NCBI GenBank assembly: GCA_964616465.1
Contig: CAZTTO010000010.1
Span: forward strand, 71,749 to 135,748
DNA: 64,000 nt
Direction: 5' to 3'
From: JAFLBI01 sp964616465
GTDB taxonomy: Bacteria; Bacteroidota; Bacteroidia; Chitinophagales; Chitinophagaceae
In this document: piece by piece, positions 52,283 to 61,776 of the stretch
How positions within the stretch are numbered: the first letter of the stretch is position 1
Layout: each line of letters opens with the position of its first letter
Program-made: the position numbers and the translations under genes
Notes under the pieces: model-generated
Databases searched by the model: none
What the model saw: only the letters and a program-made list of their open reading frames with translations
What the model was told of the DNA's origin: nothing

Positions 52283-53602
52283 TTACAATCCAAACAAACC
52301 TCTGTTCAATAACTGAAGTGTTTCTTTTTTATGAACCGATGGCACCAATAAGGAAATATTATGCTCACTTCCTCCATAGCTCACCATGGTAACAGGTATG
52401 GTAGCAATGGAATGAAACAGCTTTTCAAGGATAAACTCGGTGGCTGCTATATGGTTACCTACTATAGAAACAATGGTTTGTCCCTTCTCAACCTCCACAG
52501 ATCCAAAGGGCTGCAATTCGCGAATAATATCGGCCAGGTGTTGCTCTTGGTCTATGGTTACAGAAACAGCCACTTCTGAAGTAGTAATCATGTCAATTGG
52601 TGTCTTGTATTTTTCAAACACTTCAAACACTTTTCTCAAAAAACCGTAAGCAAGCAACATTCGGCTGCTCTTAATTTTTACTGCAATAATTCCATCTTTT
52701 GCAGCAATTGCTTTTACACCTACACTTCCTGCTTCTTGTTGAATGACTGTACCTACAGCTTCTGGCTGCATGGTATTCAAGAGTTTTACAGGAACTTTTT
52801 CCTGCTGTGCTGGCCAAATACAAGTTGGATGTAAAATCTTTGCTCCAAAGTAGGCCAACTCTGCTGCTTCATCAAAGCTTAATTGTTCAACAGGCTGAGT
52901 TTGATCAACAATACGCGGATCATTATTGTGCATGCCGTCGATATCTGTCCATATTTCACAAACAGAAGCGTTCACTGCTGCTGCTACCAATGAAGCCGTA
53001 TAATCACTTCCACCTCTTTTTAGGTTATCGACTTCTCCCCTCGCATTGCGACAGATATAACCTTGAGTAATAAATAAGGGAGTCTGCGCATGCTGATGCA
53101 ACAACTGACTCAACTTCACTTTTATATTCCCCAACTGCGGCTCTTCATTCACATCAATGGTCATGAATTCCAAAGCAGGTAATAAAATATGATTTACACC
53201 TTGTTCTTCTAAATAGCAAGAAAACAATTTGGTGCTCATGAGTTCGCCCTGAGCTAGAATGTCTTTGTTCAATGATTCACTGAAAGAAATTTTGAGAATG
53301 ATGTGCAAGAACTCAAAATGTTCACCAATGATGGATCTTGCTTTTTCTTTCGCCTCATCTTTCGATAACAACTCATTAATAAATTGCTGATAATGTGCAT
53401 TGAGTTGTTCAATTTTATATTTAGCACCTTCTTTATCACCTTGTTGAAGCAAATTGCCTATTTCAACCAAACTATTTGTTGTTCCGCTTAATGCACTTAA
53501 AACAACTATTTTCTTTTCACTATCGCGGCGAATGAGTGCTGCAACCTGATGCATTCTTTCTGGCTTCCCAACACTGGTCCCCCCAAACTTCATTACTTTC
53601 AT
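52283..53602 (-). CDS. aspartate kinase
   Basis: Monofunctional aspartokinase of 439 residues, the first step of Lys/Thr/Met synthesis. It begins VMKFGGTSVGKPERM, with VVLSALSGTTNSL next, GGSDYTASL in the catalytic domain and ACT regulatory domains in the C-terminal third (IDMITTSEVAVSVTID). Feedback control by amino acids is therefore likely. A clear promoter (53625-53655) precedes it. No homoserine dehydrogenase domain is fused. Confidence 0.95.
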   Translation of the reverse strand: MKVMKFGGTSVGKPERMHQVAALIRRDSEKKIVVLSALSGTTNSLVEIGNLLQQGDKEGAKYKIEQLNAHYQQFINELLSKDEAKEKARSIIGEHFEFLHIILKISFSESLNKDILAQGELMSTKLFSCYLEEQGVNHILLPALEFMTIDVNEEPQLGNIKVKLSQLLHQHAQTPLFITQGYICRNARGEVDNLKRGGSDYTASLVAAAVNASVCEIWTDIDGMHNNDPRIVDQTQPVEQLSFDEAAELAYFGAKILHPTCIWPAQQEKVPVKLLNTMQPEAVGTVIQQEAGSVGVKAIAAKDGIIAVKIKSSRMLLAYGFLRKVFEVFEKYKTPIDMITTSEVAVSVTIDQEQHLADIIRELQPFGSVEVEKGQTIVSIVGNHIAATEFILEKLFHSIATIPVTMVSYGGSEHNISLLVPSVHKKETLQLLNRGLFGL

Positions 53603-53624
53603 AAAGTCCCCCCAATTTTTGGCG

Positions 53625-53655
53625 CAAAAGTAATGCTTCGCATGATGTCTTTCAA
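53625..53655 (-). promoter_or_regulatory. Bacteroidota-type promoter of the aspartate kinase gene
   Basis: Minus strand: TTG at 53655-53653, a 20-base spacer, TACTTTTG at 53632-53625, a full match to the consensus. The leader is about 18 bases. Confidence 0.7.
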
Positions 53656-53675
53656 GAACTTATGAAAAAAGAACA

Positions 53676-54755
53676 TTAGAATGACAATCCCATTTTGTTG
53701 GCAATTAATTTCAAATCATTCACCACAATATCTTGAATGGGAATTCCCTCTTTACTTCTTTGTTCAGCAATCAATCTTTCAGGATCTCCAGGTATAAGCA
53801 CATGCTCATGTCCTTCGGAAGTTTTAGCAGATCTGAATCTTTTTATCCAATTATCCATGTGTGCTTTAAATGCTGTTGCTGGACGAAACGCATCAATTCG
53901 CATAGCACCTAAAAAATGACCTAAACCTTTACCAGGCATATTTTCGGGCATAGGCACATAAGCTGGAAATGGGGGCGCCCATGGACCATAACTAGCTCCA
54001 CTCAAAACTGCTGAGAATATATCTACAATACTTCCTAATGCATACCCTTTGTGAGAACCATGTTCGCGATCGCTTCCCAATGGCAACAAAGAGCCACCTT
54101 TCTTTAAAATATTGGCATCAACAGAATCTACACCAAACTCATCTTGTACCCAACCCAGCGGTACGTCGGCGTTTTTCTTTTGAAGAAGTTCAAGCTTTCC
54201 ATTTGCAGCCGTTGTAGTAGCAAAGTCAGCTACAAAGGGTGGTTCTTCTCCAGCCGGAATACTAACCGCTATTGGATTCGTACCAAGCATTCTTTCTGTT
54301 GAAAAGGTTGGCGCAACCAAAGCACTTGCATTTGTCATAGCCATTCCAATCATATCATGCTCCAATGCCATCATAGCATGATAACCTGCAATACCAAAAT
54401 GATTGCTGTTTTGCACACTCACCCAGCCTGTACCCACATTGTGTGCTTTATCAATTGCTACTTGCATAGCATAAGGTGCCACCACTAATCCTAATCCAGC
54501 ATCGCCATCTACCACTGCGGTGGAAGGTGTTTCATGAATGATGCGCAGATTTGGGGTGGGATTAATTCTGCCGGCTTCCCATAGTCGGATATAACCACTT
54601 AATCGAGCAACACCGTGACTATCTATTCCTCGCAAGTCAGCTGCCACCAAAACCTTTGCAGCTAAGTCGGCATGACTGATGCTACAGCCCATTTTTTCAA
54701 ATACCGACTTTGTAAAATCAAATAATGCCTCGTAACTAATTTGTTGGTATTTCAT
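53676..54755 (-). CDS. Ldh family NAD(P)-dependent 2-hydroxyacid oxidoreductase
   Basis: A 359-residue member of the malate/L-lactate dehydrogenase family (type-2 Ldh), distinct from classic Rossmann LDH. Motifs: SHADLAAKVLVAADLRGIDSHGVARL, NSNHFGIAGYHAMM, LGTNPIAVSIPAG and DREHGSHKGYALG. Family members reduce or oxidise 2-oxo/2-hydroxy acids, ureidoglycolate or sugar acids. It follows the FAD oxidoreductase gene after two bases, so the two probably form one pathway, with the substrate unknown. Confidence 0.92.
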   Translation of the reverse strand: MKYQQISYEALFDFTKSVFEKMGCSISHADLAAKVLVAADLRGIDSHGVARLSGYIRLWEAGRINPTPNLRIIHETPSTAVVDGDAGLGLVVAPYAMQVAIDKAHNVGTGWVSVQNSNHFGIAGYHAMMALEHDMIGMAMTNASALVAPTFSTERMLGTNPIAVSIPAGEEPPFVADFATTTAANGKLELLQKKNADVPLGWVQDEFGVDSVDANILKKGGSLLPLGSDREHGSHKGYALGSIVDIFSAVLSGASYGPWAPPFPAYVPMPENMPGKGLGHFLGAMRIDAFRPATAFKAHMDNWIKRFRSAKTSEGHEHVLIPGDPERLIAEQRSKEGIPIQDIVVNDLKLIANKMGLSF

Positions 54756-54757
54756 AT

Positions 54758-56605
54758 CTATTGAATCTTACAATTTCCTTCTAGGTCTACAACAAATCGA
54801 TCCCAATAAAGAACAAGGTTATACAATCTATTGGCAATTTCTTTTTTAGTTAGAATATCCATTTTTACAGGTGGACCATCAACAGGTTTCCTAGGTGCAA
54901 TATTTGCAACCTTTTCAATATGACGATTAATTGCTTCAGCTATTTCTTCTACATCATAGTCTAATACAAAAATAGATTCCACTTTTCTGGCAACCTTCAA
55001 TTCTGCACCCAACAATTGTTCAATATTTCGAATTAACTCCAGGTATCCAATTTTACTATCTGGATAAAAATAGGTTCTATTTGCCCACGCTTCTGGTATG
55101 CCTTTTCCACGAAGTATTCCTAAAGCACCTAACTTCTGAACAGCTTTCCAGGAAGCATCTGTAGGAAGAACATCTACAAACGGAACGATATAGGTTTTGA
55201 GAGCCAACAAACGATCTTGCACTTGTTGTACTTGTATTTGACGAGGTTGCTTGTTTTGCTGAATGGATAGCGATGCTAATACACCCGCTGCTTGTCCAGT
55301 TAAGAATACTACTGGCTGCAACCTAGTAGTTCCGTTGGCTATATTCGTTACAGAAATTCCTTTATCACATACTATGAGTCCATCAATGGTTGCAGGAATT
55401 AATGCACCTAATGGAATGTTGAATGATGGTATAGGTGGAAACTGAAGCGAGGGAACTTTTCCTGGATATTTTGCATGATGATGATCTACCGGATAATCGC
55501 CTACCGAAATACCAGTTCTGTACAAATTAAATTGATAGGGTTGTTTGATGTGGTTGATATTAAAACGAACAACACCTTGCACTCTTCTTCCTTCTCTGTG
55601 ATAAGGAATCAATGCCATGCCTTTATTTACCTCATCCTCTGCCAGGCCAATATGCTTCCACCCTAATTCTTGTTGAAGAAAATAAATAAATCCAAGTGTA
55701 TGATCTTGGGCAACCTTCCACTCCTTCAATCGATCAATGGGCTTTTTTTCTACAACATTCAAATAATAGTCATTCCCATGAGCAGGCCAATTCAACATGT
55801 ATTTATTATTGGGCAACTTACCATAATCGAGCATTTTTTTTGCATCACCATTCCAGGGCTTATCATCACAAGGAACATTTGTATTACTGCAATAGTATTC
55901 TTTTGCATTATACCCCAATGGCTTTTGAATAGAGCGATCACTGCCAGTACCATAATCTTTTAATACAGCAGCCCAAGTTAAATCCTGAATGATATCTGTT
56001 TTTTTAACAGCTTCTTTCTCCAAACTTACTAGAGGATCATCAGTACCTACATCGTATGCCGCGCCTGCCATTGCAAACACATCGCCCAAATCGGTTGCAT
56101 CAATCACAATTTTTGCATTCACCTGAAAGCTTTGCTTTTGTTCGTTGATGAATACAACCCCCGTTATACGATTCTTAGTAACAATGGCTCTATGCGGATA
56201 AAAGCCATAGCGCACTTGCAGTTTTTTCTCATTCTTTGCCCATGCTTTAAAAATGCTATCGGCCACTTTGGGTTCAAAACATAAGTTGCTCACCCATCCA
56301 GAACCTAAATTATTTTTTCCGTAATGTTTGTACAAAGCCTGACGAAACTCTTCCCACATACCACTTGGCAAAGCATGATTGCCATCGGTACAACTCACTG
56401 CTGCTGCTGTTAGCATACCTCCCATCATATTGGTTGGTTCAACAACAAGTGTTTGTACGCCACTTCTTGCTAGTTGCAAGGCTGCGGCAGTACCACCTGT
56501 TCCCGCACCTACTACCAACGCTTCGGTCTGAATAACAGTTTGAGCATGGGTTCTCGAATGGATCAACACACAAAAAAGAAGGAGAACGAGAATATTTCTT
56601 TTCAT
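54758..56605 (-). CDS. exported FAD-dependent oxidoreductase
   Basis: A 615-residue FAD protein (FAD_oxidored type) with a signal peptide ending HAQT, so exported. FAD-binding Rossmann motif: VVGAGTGGTAAALQLARSG, then VEPTNMMGGM, VIDATDLGDVFAMAGAAYDVG and a late IANGTTRLQPVVFLTGQAAG. It is two bases from the Ldh-family gene. A secreted flavoprotein next to a hydroxyacid dehydrogenase suggests oxidation of an external sugar or acid, then internal use; this is inference. Confidence 0.9.
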   Translation of the reverse strand: MKRNILVLLLFCVLIHSRTHAQTVIQTEALVVGAGTGGTAAALQLARSGVQTLVVEPTNMMGGMLTAAAVSCTDGNHALPSGMWEEFRQALYKHYGKNNLGSGWVSNLCFEPKVADSIFKAWAKNEKKLQVRYGFYPHRAIVTKNRITGVVFINEQKQSFQVNAKIVIDATDLGDVFAMAGAAYDVGTDDPLVSLEKEAVKKTDIIQDLTWAAVLKDYGTGSDRSIQKPLGYNAKEYYCSNTNVPCDDKPWNGDAKKMLDYGKLPNNKYMLNWPAHGNDYYLNVVEKKPIDRLKEWKVAQDHTLGFIYFLQQELGWKHIGLAEDEVNKGMALIPYHREGRRVQGVVRFNINHIKQPYQFNLYRTGISVGDYPVDHHHAKYPGKVPSLQFPPIPSFNIPLGALIPATIDGLIVCDKGISVTNIANGTTRLQPVVFLTGQAAGVLASLSIQQNKQPRQIQVQQVQDRLLALKTYIVPFVDVLPTDASWKAVQKLGALGILRGKGIPEAWANRTYFYPDSKIGYLELIRNIEQLLGAELKVARKVESIFVLDYDVEEIAEAINRHIEKVANIAPRKPVDGPPVKMDILTKKEIANRLYNLVLYWDRFVVDLEGNCKIQ

Positions 56606-56618
56606 AAATAATTCAGCA

Positions 56619-56644
56619 TAAAAAAAGGATGCTTACACATCCTT
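56619..56644 (-). terminator. intrinsic terminator of ssb
   Basis: A 7-bp stem (56638-56644 with 56625-56631, loop of six) followed on the minus strand by seven T. It separates ssb from the FAD oxidoreductase gene. Confidence 0.75.
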
Positions 56645-56651
56645 CAGTCAG

Positions 56652-57122
56652 TTAAAAGGGTAAATCATCGCTTTCTTTACTATCCATTTCCATTGCTGAC
56701 CCGCCAGAATAATCAGCATTGCTGCTCATAGGTGAAGGGGCAGAATAGGTATTAGAAGATGCTTGTGCTTGGTATGCATTTGAAGGCGACTGACTATTGT
56801 CTTGACTTCTGTTACCCAAAAGTTGAACATTTTGAATACGTAAAGTAATCACCGCATTCTGACGTCCATCCTGTGTTTGATAGGTTCTAATATCAGGCTG
56901 ACCTTCTACATACACTTGCGTTCCTTTTTTCAAATAAGGCACAATATTTACTCGATCTGTCCAGTAGGCACAGTCCACCCAAATGGTTTTTTCCTTCTGC
57001 ATGCCAGATGAATCGCGGTATTTTTCTGTATGTGCTACCGTAAAATTGATAACTGTTTTTCCATTTACCTGATTGGTAATTGCGTCTTTTCCTAGATTTC
57101 CGATGACTTGTAATTTGATCAT
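56652..57122 (-). CDS. ssb: single-stranded DNA-binding protein
   Basis: A 156-residue SSB: OB-fold IKLQVIGNLGKDAITNQVNGK, KTIWVDCAYW and KGTQVYVEGQPDIRTYQTQDGRQ, then a Ser/Gln/Asn-rich linker and the acidic tip DDLPF that recruits partner proteins. I choose ATG 57122 because it gives the family N-terminus; a TTG six codons earlier is in frame. It is transcribed alone, ending at a terminator. Confidence 0.96.
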   Translation of the reverse strand: MIKLQVIGNLGKDAITNQVNGKTVINFTVAHTEKYRDSSGMQKEKTIWVDCAYWTDRVNIVPYLKKGTQVYVEGQPDIRTYQTQDGRQNAVITLRIQNVQLLGNRSQDNSQSPSNAYQAQASSNTYSAPSPMSSNADYSGGSAMEMDSKESDDLPF

Positions 57123-57283
57123 AATGAACACTTTTTGCAAAAATTGAAAAATAGGAAAAGCTTAGCAAATAGTTTCCTAAAATTTCTTTTGTTTAAGTTT
57201 TTATTGATTTTCATGAACAATTAAGAATCAATGCATTATGAATATTTTTTTATACCTTCATGTTACCTTAAAATATTTATACC

Positions 57284-57724
57284 ATGCATGGGATTCAGCT
57301 AACCATACCCACATTACAAGATTTTGGTCCTATTATAGATGCTGAAATCCACAGCAACGAGCAAGCTTTTTTGAACTTAAAAAACCTGCACACAGATATT
57401 GCCTATTCAAGCGTAAAACTTTTGATAGATACAGGTTCAAACATATCTGGATTAGATAAAAAAATCATCGAAAACCTGCAACTCAGACAATATATGGAAG
57501 GCGCTAGTGTAGACGGCGTTGGCGGTATTCATCAGCTTAAACTTTTTAGAGGCATCCTTTACTTACCCATCTTCCAAGAAAGAGCGCTGCCATTTGATGT
57601 GGTGGAAGGCGATTATTCTAATTCTCCCTACGATGGTATTATTGGGCGCGATGTGCTGAAATATTGCAGCTTTGTGTACGATGGTTGGAGCAATACCTTC
57701 AAGCTGGTTGCGGTTGATATTTAA
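57284..57724 (+). CDS. retropepsin-like aspartyl protease domain protein
   Basis: A 146-residue protein with one retropepsin-type half-site: LLIDTGSNISGLD (Asp49, Thr50, Gly51, Ser52) and the downstream YDGIIGRDVLKYCSF strand with the hydrophobic-Gly pattern. Such single-domain proteins dimerise to form one active site. No signal peptide is seen, so it may be cytoplasmic. It lies between ssb and mnmA, with its own 160-base upstream region; the substrate is unknown. Confidence 0.85.
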   Translation: MHGIQLTIPTLQDFGPIIDAEIHSNEQAFLNLKNLHTDIAYSSVKLLIDTGSNISGLDKKIIENLQLRQYMEGASVDGVGGIHQLKLFRGILYLPIFQERALPFDVVEGDYSNSPYDGIIGRDVLKYCSFVYDGWSNTFKLVAVDI

Positions 57725-57798
57725 GGATTTTCGCTTTTCGCAACTAGTAGGGCCACTCAGAATGGCCAGATTCTAAAGCTTTTCCGCCCCACTTAACT

Positions 57799-57806
57799 TA
57801 ATTTTG
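57799..57806 (+). promoter_or_regulatory. -7 promoter element before mnmA
   Basis: TAATTTTG fits TAnnTTTG, 17 bases before the mnmA start. No TTG stands at the expected -33 position, so confidence is limited. Confidence 0.4.
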
Positions 57807-57823
57807 CATAAATTTTTGATAGC

Positions 57824-58945
57824 ATGAGTGCGAAGGGTAAAGTTATGGTGGCTATGAGTGGTGGCATTGACAGTACAGTTACTGCATTGATGCTGCACCA
57901 TGAAGGCTATGAGGTGGTTGGCATTACTATGAAAACTTGGGACTATGCAACAAGCGGCAACCAAAGCACTAAAAAGGAAACGGGCTGCTGCAACCTAGAT
58001 AGTTTTAATGATGCAAGAGCTGCTGCTGTACATCATGGATTCCCTCATTTCATATTGGATATTCGTGAAGAGTTTGGTGATTTTGTGATTGAAAATTTTG
58101 TAGACGAATACATGGCAGGCAGAACGCCTAATCCATGCGTAATGTGCAACACACATATTAAGTGGAGGGCTTTGTTGAAAAGAGCCGATGCCATGAACTG
58201 CGATTTTATTGCAACTGGTCACTATGCCAATGTGGAACAACACAGCAATGGAAGGTTTTTTGTTTCTAAAGGTTTGGACGAAACCAAAGACCAGAGTTAT
58301 GTTTTATGGGGATTGCAACAAGATTTGCTGAGCAGAACCATCATGCCTCTTGGCAGATACCATAAAAAAGATATTCGCCAAATGGCGCACGATATGGGCT
58401 ATCCTGAATTGGCTAAAAAAAGTGAGAGCTATGAAATTTGTTTTGTGCCCGATAACGATTACAGAGGCTTTTTAAAGAGAAAGGTGGAAGGATTGGAAGA
58501 ACAAGTGAATGGTGGCTGGTTTGTAGATAAAACTGGAAAAAAATTGGGACAGCATAAGGGATATCCTTTTTACACCATTGGACAAAGAAAGGGTTTGGAT
58601 ATTGCCTTGGGTAAACCAGCCTATGTTACTGCCATCCATCCTGAATCTAATACAGTTGTGCTGGGCGATGAAGAAGACCTTGAACAAAACCTAATGCTTG
58701 TTCAAAAAATTAATTGGATGAAGTACAATGGAATAGAAACGGGTATGGAAGCGCTTACAAAAATTCGTTATAAAGACAAAGGTTCTATTAGTCATTTATT
58801 GCCTACCGATCATCCTAATACCGTTGAAGTTAAATTTTATGACAATGTAAAGAGCATTGCACCCGGACAAAGTGCTGTTTTTTATGAAGGGAATGATGTG
58901 ATTGGTGGAGGAATTATTCAATACGGAAGCTTAGCAACAGTGTAA
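57824..58945 (+). CDS. mnmA: tRNA-specific 2-thiouridylase MnmA
   Basis: MnmA thiolates U34 of Lys, Glu and Gln tRNAs, using sulfur from a relay. The 373-residue protein has the PP-loop AMSGGIDSTV, the active-site Cys in NPCVMCNTHIKW, the second Cys in SESYEICFVPD, and the C-terminal beta barrel. Its tRNA-Lys(TTT) substrate is encoded at 33681-33753. It is followed by a small membrane protein gene after three bases. Confidence 0.97.
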   Translation: MSAKGKVMVAMSGGIDSTVTALMLHHEGYEVVGITMKTWDYATSGNQSTKKETGCCNLDSFNDARAAAVHHGFPHFILDIREEFGDFVIENFVDEYMAGRTPNPCVMCNTHIKWRALLKRADAMNCDFIATGHYANVEQHSNGRFFVSKGLDETKDQSYVLWGLQQDLLSRTIMPLGRYHKKDIRQMAHDMGYPELAKKSESYEICFVPDNDYRGFLKRKVEGLEEQVNGGWFVDKTGKKLGQHKGYPFYTIGQRKGLDIALGKPAYVTAIHPESNTVVLGDEEDLEQNLMLVQKINWMKYNGIETGMEALTKIRYKDKGSISHLLPTDHPNTVEVKFYDNVKSIAPGQSAVFYEGNDVIGGGIIQYGSLATV

Positions 58946-58948
58946 TAT

Positions 58949-59287
58949 ATGAAACGTGATACACCTGTAGAAATTGGACTGATTGTTTTGGTAATAGCCG
59001 CCTTATTGGGTTCGCTTTTCTTTGAATGGAACTCAAAAGAGTTGTTGCTATCTAAAGCTTGTATGTATTTTTTCTCTGGCATTTATATGGGTTTGAAAAC
59101 AAAACGTCTCTACATTGCTTTTGCAAATCCTAATCAAAAAAGATGGATTCTTATTGGCATTATGCTCATGCTCTCCGCTGGACTACTCACTATTTTTTTC
59201 GAGCAAGGCAGCCTTAACTTTCTTTGGCTAATTGGTATTTTACTGGTGACCTTTACTTGGAGAAAGATTGATCGCACAGATGTTTGA
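58949..59287 (+). CDS. small membrane protein of unknown function
   Basis: A 112-residue protein with three or four hydrophobic helices (about 10-26, 36-50, 65-83, 87-103) and a basic C-terminal end. I do not recognise a family. It starts three bases after mnmA, so it is probably co-transcribed with it; a link to tRNA modification is not shown. Confidence 0.6.
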   Translation: MKRDTPVEIGLIVLVIAALLGSLFFEWNSKELLLSKACMYFFSGIYMGLKTKRLYIAFANPNQKRWILIGIMLMLSAGLLTIFFEQGSLNFLWLIGILLVTFTWRKIDRTDV

Positions 59288-59352
59288 ATGCGCATGGAAC
59301 AACCCCTAACCCTTTAAAGTCAACTTGGCTTTGTATATTTACCCACAACCAC

Positions 59353-60642
59353 ATGATTGAATTCATTATTATTTTAGGACTGATTATTCTCAACGGCCTT
59401 TTTTCTATGGCCGAAATTGCATTGCTATCGGCTAAAAAGACAAAGCTTGAAATTCAAGCATCTAAAGGCGATTCAGATGCAAAAAAAGCGCTCAACTTAG
59501 CGCTCAATCCAGATCAATTTCTATCAACTGTACAAATTGGAATTACTTTAATTGGCATTTTAACAGGGGTATTTTCTGGTGCAAAAATTAAAGGCTCTAT
59601 TGAAGAATGGCTGGGCACAATTAGCTGGATCCAAGGTTTTGCAGGTCCAACAGCTACTACTATTGTTGTAGTTATCATTACCTACTTATCGCTTGTTTTG
59701 GGTGAATTGTTGCCTAAAAGAATTGGGTTGAGCAATGCCGAAAATATTGCGAAAAGGGTTGCTGGACCAATGAAATGGATTTCTAGAATCACCTACCCTT
59801 TTGTAATACTACTTAGTATTTCAACCGGATTTTTATCGAGGCTGTTACGCATTCAACCTGCAGACAACCAGGTAACGGAAGAAGAAATCAAAGCCATCAT
59901 TCATGAGGGAACAGAACAAGGAACCATTGAAGAAGCAGAACAAGAAATTATACAACGTGTCTTTCATTTAGGAGATAGAAACATTACTTCATTAATGACA
60001 CACAGAAGTGAAATTGTTTGGATGCACCACGATATTACGGTGGGCGAAATGAAGCAGGAAATGGAAGAACCTTATCATTCGTTTTACCCCATTTGCGATG
60101 GAAAAATTGATGATATCAAAGGCATTGTAGCTGTTAAAGATATTTTACTTGAACCCAATGAAAAGCCTATTATTGAATTGCTTCGCCCTGCAGTGTATGT
60201 TCCAGAAAACAATACGGCTTATCAGGTTTTAGAAAAATTCAAAAGCAGTAAAATTCATCATTGCTTCATTGTAGATGAATACGGAAGTATTGAAGGGTTG
60301 ATTACTTTAAACGATATCCTCGAAGCAATAGTGGGCGATATTCCGCAACCCGATGAAGTTGATCATGAAATCATCAAAAGAGCCGATGGCAGTTTTTTGA
60401 TTGATGCACAAATACCTTTCTACGACTTTTTAAGTCACTTTGAAAAGACCGATTTACTAGAAGAAGGCGAACAAGAGTTTGATACGCTTGCTGGCTTCAT
60501 CTTAGAACACCTTCAAAAGATTCCTAGCACAGGAGATCATTTTCAATGGGAAGGCGTTCAATTTGAAATTGTGGATATGGATAACCAGCGTATCGATAAA
60601 ATTTTGGTTACAGTACCGAGCAATTGGGAAGAATCTGTTTAA
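59353..60642 (+). CDS. CNNM/CorC family (hemolysin-like) transporter
   Basis: A 429-residue protein with an N-terminal DUF21/CNNM membrane domain of about four helices (first one IEFIIILGLIILNGLFSMAEIALLSAKK), then two CBS domains (SLMTHRSEIVWMHHDI... and KSSKIHHCFIVDEYGSIEGLITLNDIL) and a CorC_HlyC C-terminal domain (LAGFILEHLQKIP). CNNM/CorC proteins are linked to magnesium or cobalt efflux. I use ATG 59353 because it opens the first helix; a longer reading frame overlaps the gene before. Confidence 0.93.
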   Translation: MIEFIIILGLIILNGLFSMAEIALLSAKKTKLEIQASKGDSDAKKALNLALNPDQFLSTVQIGITLIGILTGVFSGAKIKGSIEEWLGTISWIQGFAGPTATTIVVVIITYLSLVLGELLPKRIGLSNAENIAKRVAGPMKWISRITYPFVILLSISTGFLSRLLRIQPADNQVTEEEIKAIIHEGTEQGTIEEAEQEIIQRVFHLGDRNITSLMTHRSEIVWMHHDITVGEMKQEMEEPYHSFYPICDGKIDDIKGIVAVKDILLEPNEKPIIELLRPAVYVPENNTAYQVLEKFKSSKIHHCFIVDEYGSIEGLITLNDILEAIVGDIPQPDEVDHEIIKRADGSFLIDAQIPFYDFLSHFEKTDLLEEGEQEFDTLAGFILEHLQKIPSTGDHFQWEGVQFEIVDMDNQRIDKILVTVPSNWEESV

Positions 60643-61127
60643 GGAAATTCAAAGCTTGCCTTGGTTTTTGGATACTCGAGTCGATAGCTTTTATCGCCTT
60701 TTGCAGTAATGACCCTAAATATATTTATTTGTCGTGTTTCAAAATCGTAGAGCAAATTACAATTCACCTCAATCTTGCCAATATTGCCTTTATGCGGAAC
60801 TTCTAAGTATGTCCAAATACTTTCCTTCTGCTGCTCATGTCCCACATATGCAAACACCACGGGCTTTCCATCTACCACCACTTGAATTTTTTGTTGAATG
60901 TACTTTTCAAGGATTTCTCCATTCAAGTCTTGGTCGCCGTTGAGGATATCAATTTTCTTTCCACTGAATTGTTTTAAGGTAGTTTCTAAATCATCACTAA
61001 ATATGCGCACACTCATTTCTATGGTGCCCTCTTTTGTATTTTGCTGAATTTCCACCATCGACACATAGAAAGGGTGAATGACTGCCCAACAAGCTGCCCA
61101 CAACCATTGATATAAGCTAATAACCAT
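60639..61127 (-). CDS. DUF6702 family protein
   Basis: A 162-residue exported-looking protein with a weak N-terminal signal (residues 3-16, LYQWLWAACWAV) followed by HPFYVSMVEIQQNTKEGTIEMSVRIF, the characteristic start of DUF6702. The remainder is beta-rich. It is convergent with the CorC-type gene (4-base overlap) and divergent from the HupE/UreJ gene, a neighbour I recall as frequent in Bacteroidota. Function unknown. Confidence 0.85.
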   Translation of the reverse strand: MVISLYQWLWAACWAVIHPFYVSMVEIQQNTKEGTIEMSVRIFSDDLETTLKQFSGKKIDILNGDQDLNGEILEKYIQQKIQVVVDGKPVVFAYVGHEQQKESIWTYLEVPHKGNIGKIEVNCNLLYDFETRQINIFRVITAKGDKSYRLEYPKTKASFEFP

Positions 61128-61182
61128 TTAACAAGAAAATTTTATGGTCCCAAATGTCCTCTTTTAATTTGAATTTCGCGCT

Positions 61183-61764
61183 ATGAGTACATTTTCAGTT
61201 TATTTCGGTCTAGGAAGAGACCATATTGCCGACATCAACGGAATTGATCATATTCTGTTTATTGTGGCCCTCTGTGTTCGTTATCAGCTCAGCGATTGGA
61301 AAAAGCTGCTGATACTTATTACAGCTTTTACCATTGGACATAGCATTACACTGGCGCTTAGTGTGTTTAACTTTGTGTCTATTAGCACCGAGTGGATTGA
61401 ATTTTTGATTCCAGTTACCATTATCCTGACTGCCTTCAGCAACTTTTTCGTGAAAAAATTTCAATTCAGGGAAAAGTTCCCACTGATCTATTATTTGGCG
61501 CTGTTTTTTGGCCTAATACACGGATTGGGCTTCAGCAACTACCTAAAAAGCCTATTGGGACAATCCAACAACATTGTAACAGAATTGCTTGCATTCAATC
61601 TTGGACTTGAAATTGGTCAATTATTGATTGTTGCTTGCCTTTTATTAACTACTTTTATTGCCACCCAATTGTTTTCACTCAACAGAAGAGAAGTCATGCT
61701 TTTCTTGAGTGGAGCCGCCATGGGACTGGCACTACAAATGTGTATTGAACGTATACCTTTTTAA
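61183..61764 (+). CDS. HupE/UreJ family membrane protein
   Basis: A 193-residue membrane protein with about six helices. Family motifs are DHILFIVALC with His near residue 22, TIGHSITLALS and FFGLIHGLGFSNYL with further His. HupE/UreJ proteins transport nickel or cobalt in some organisms. In Bacteroidota they often sit with DUF6702 and an M1 peptidase, as here, without a hydrogenase or urease nearby; the metal is therefore uncertain. Confidence 0.9.
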   Translation: MSTFSVYFGLGRDHIADINGIDHILFIVALCVRYQLSDWKKLLILITAFTIGHSITLALSVFNFVSISTEWIEFLIPVTIILTAFSNFFVKKFQFREKFPLIYYLALFFGLIHGLGFSNYLKSLLGQSNNIVTELLAFNLGLEIGQLLIVACLLLTTFIATQLFSLNRREVMLFLSGAAMGLALQMCIERIPF

Positions 61765-61776
61765 ACCAAATCTAGT

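Noticed and set aside
59332..59340. TATATTTA element before the CorC-type gene as a promoter
   Set aside because: It lacks the final TG of the -7 consensus and no TTG stands at a suitable distance.
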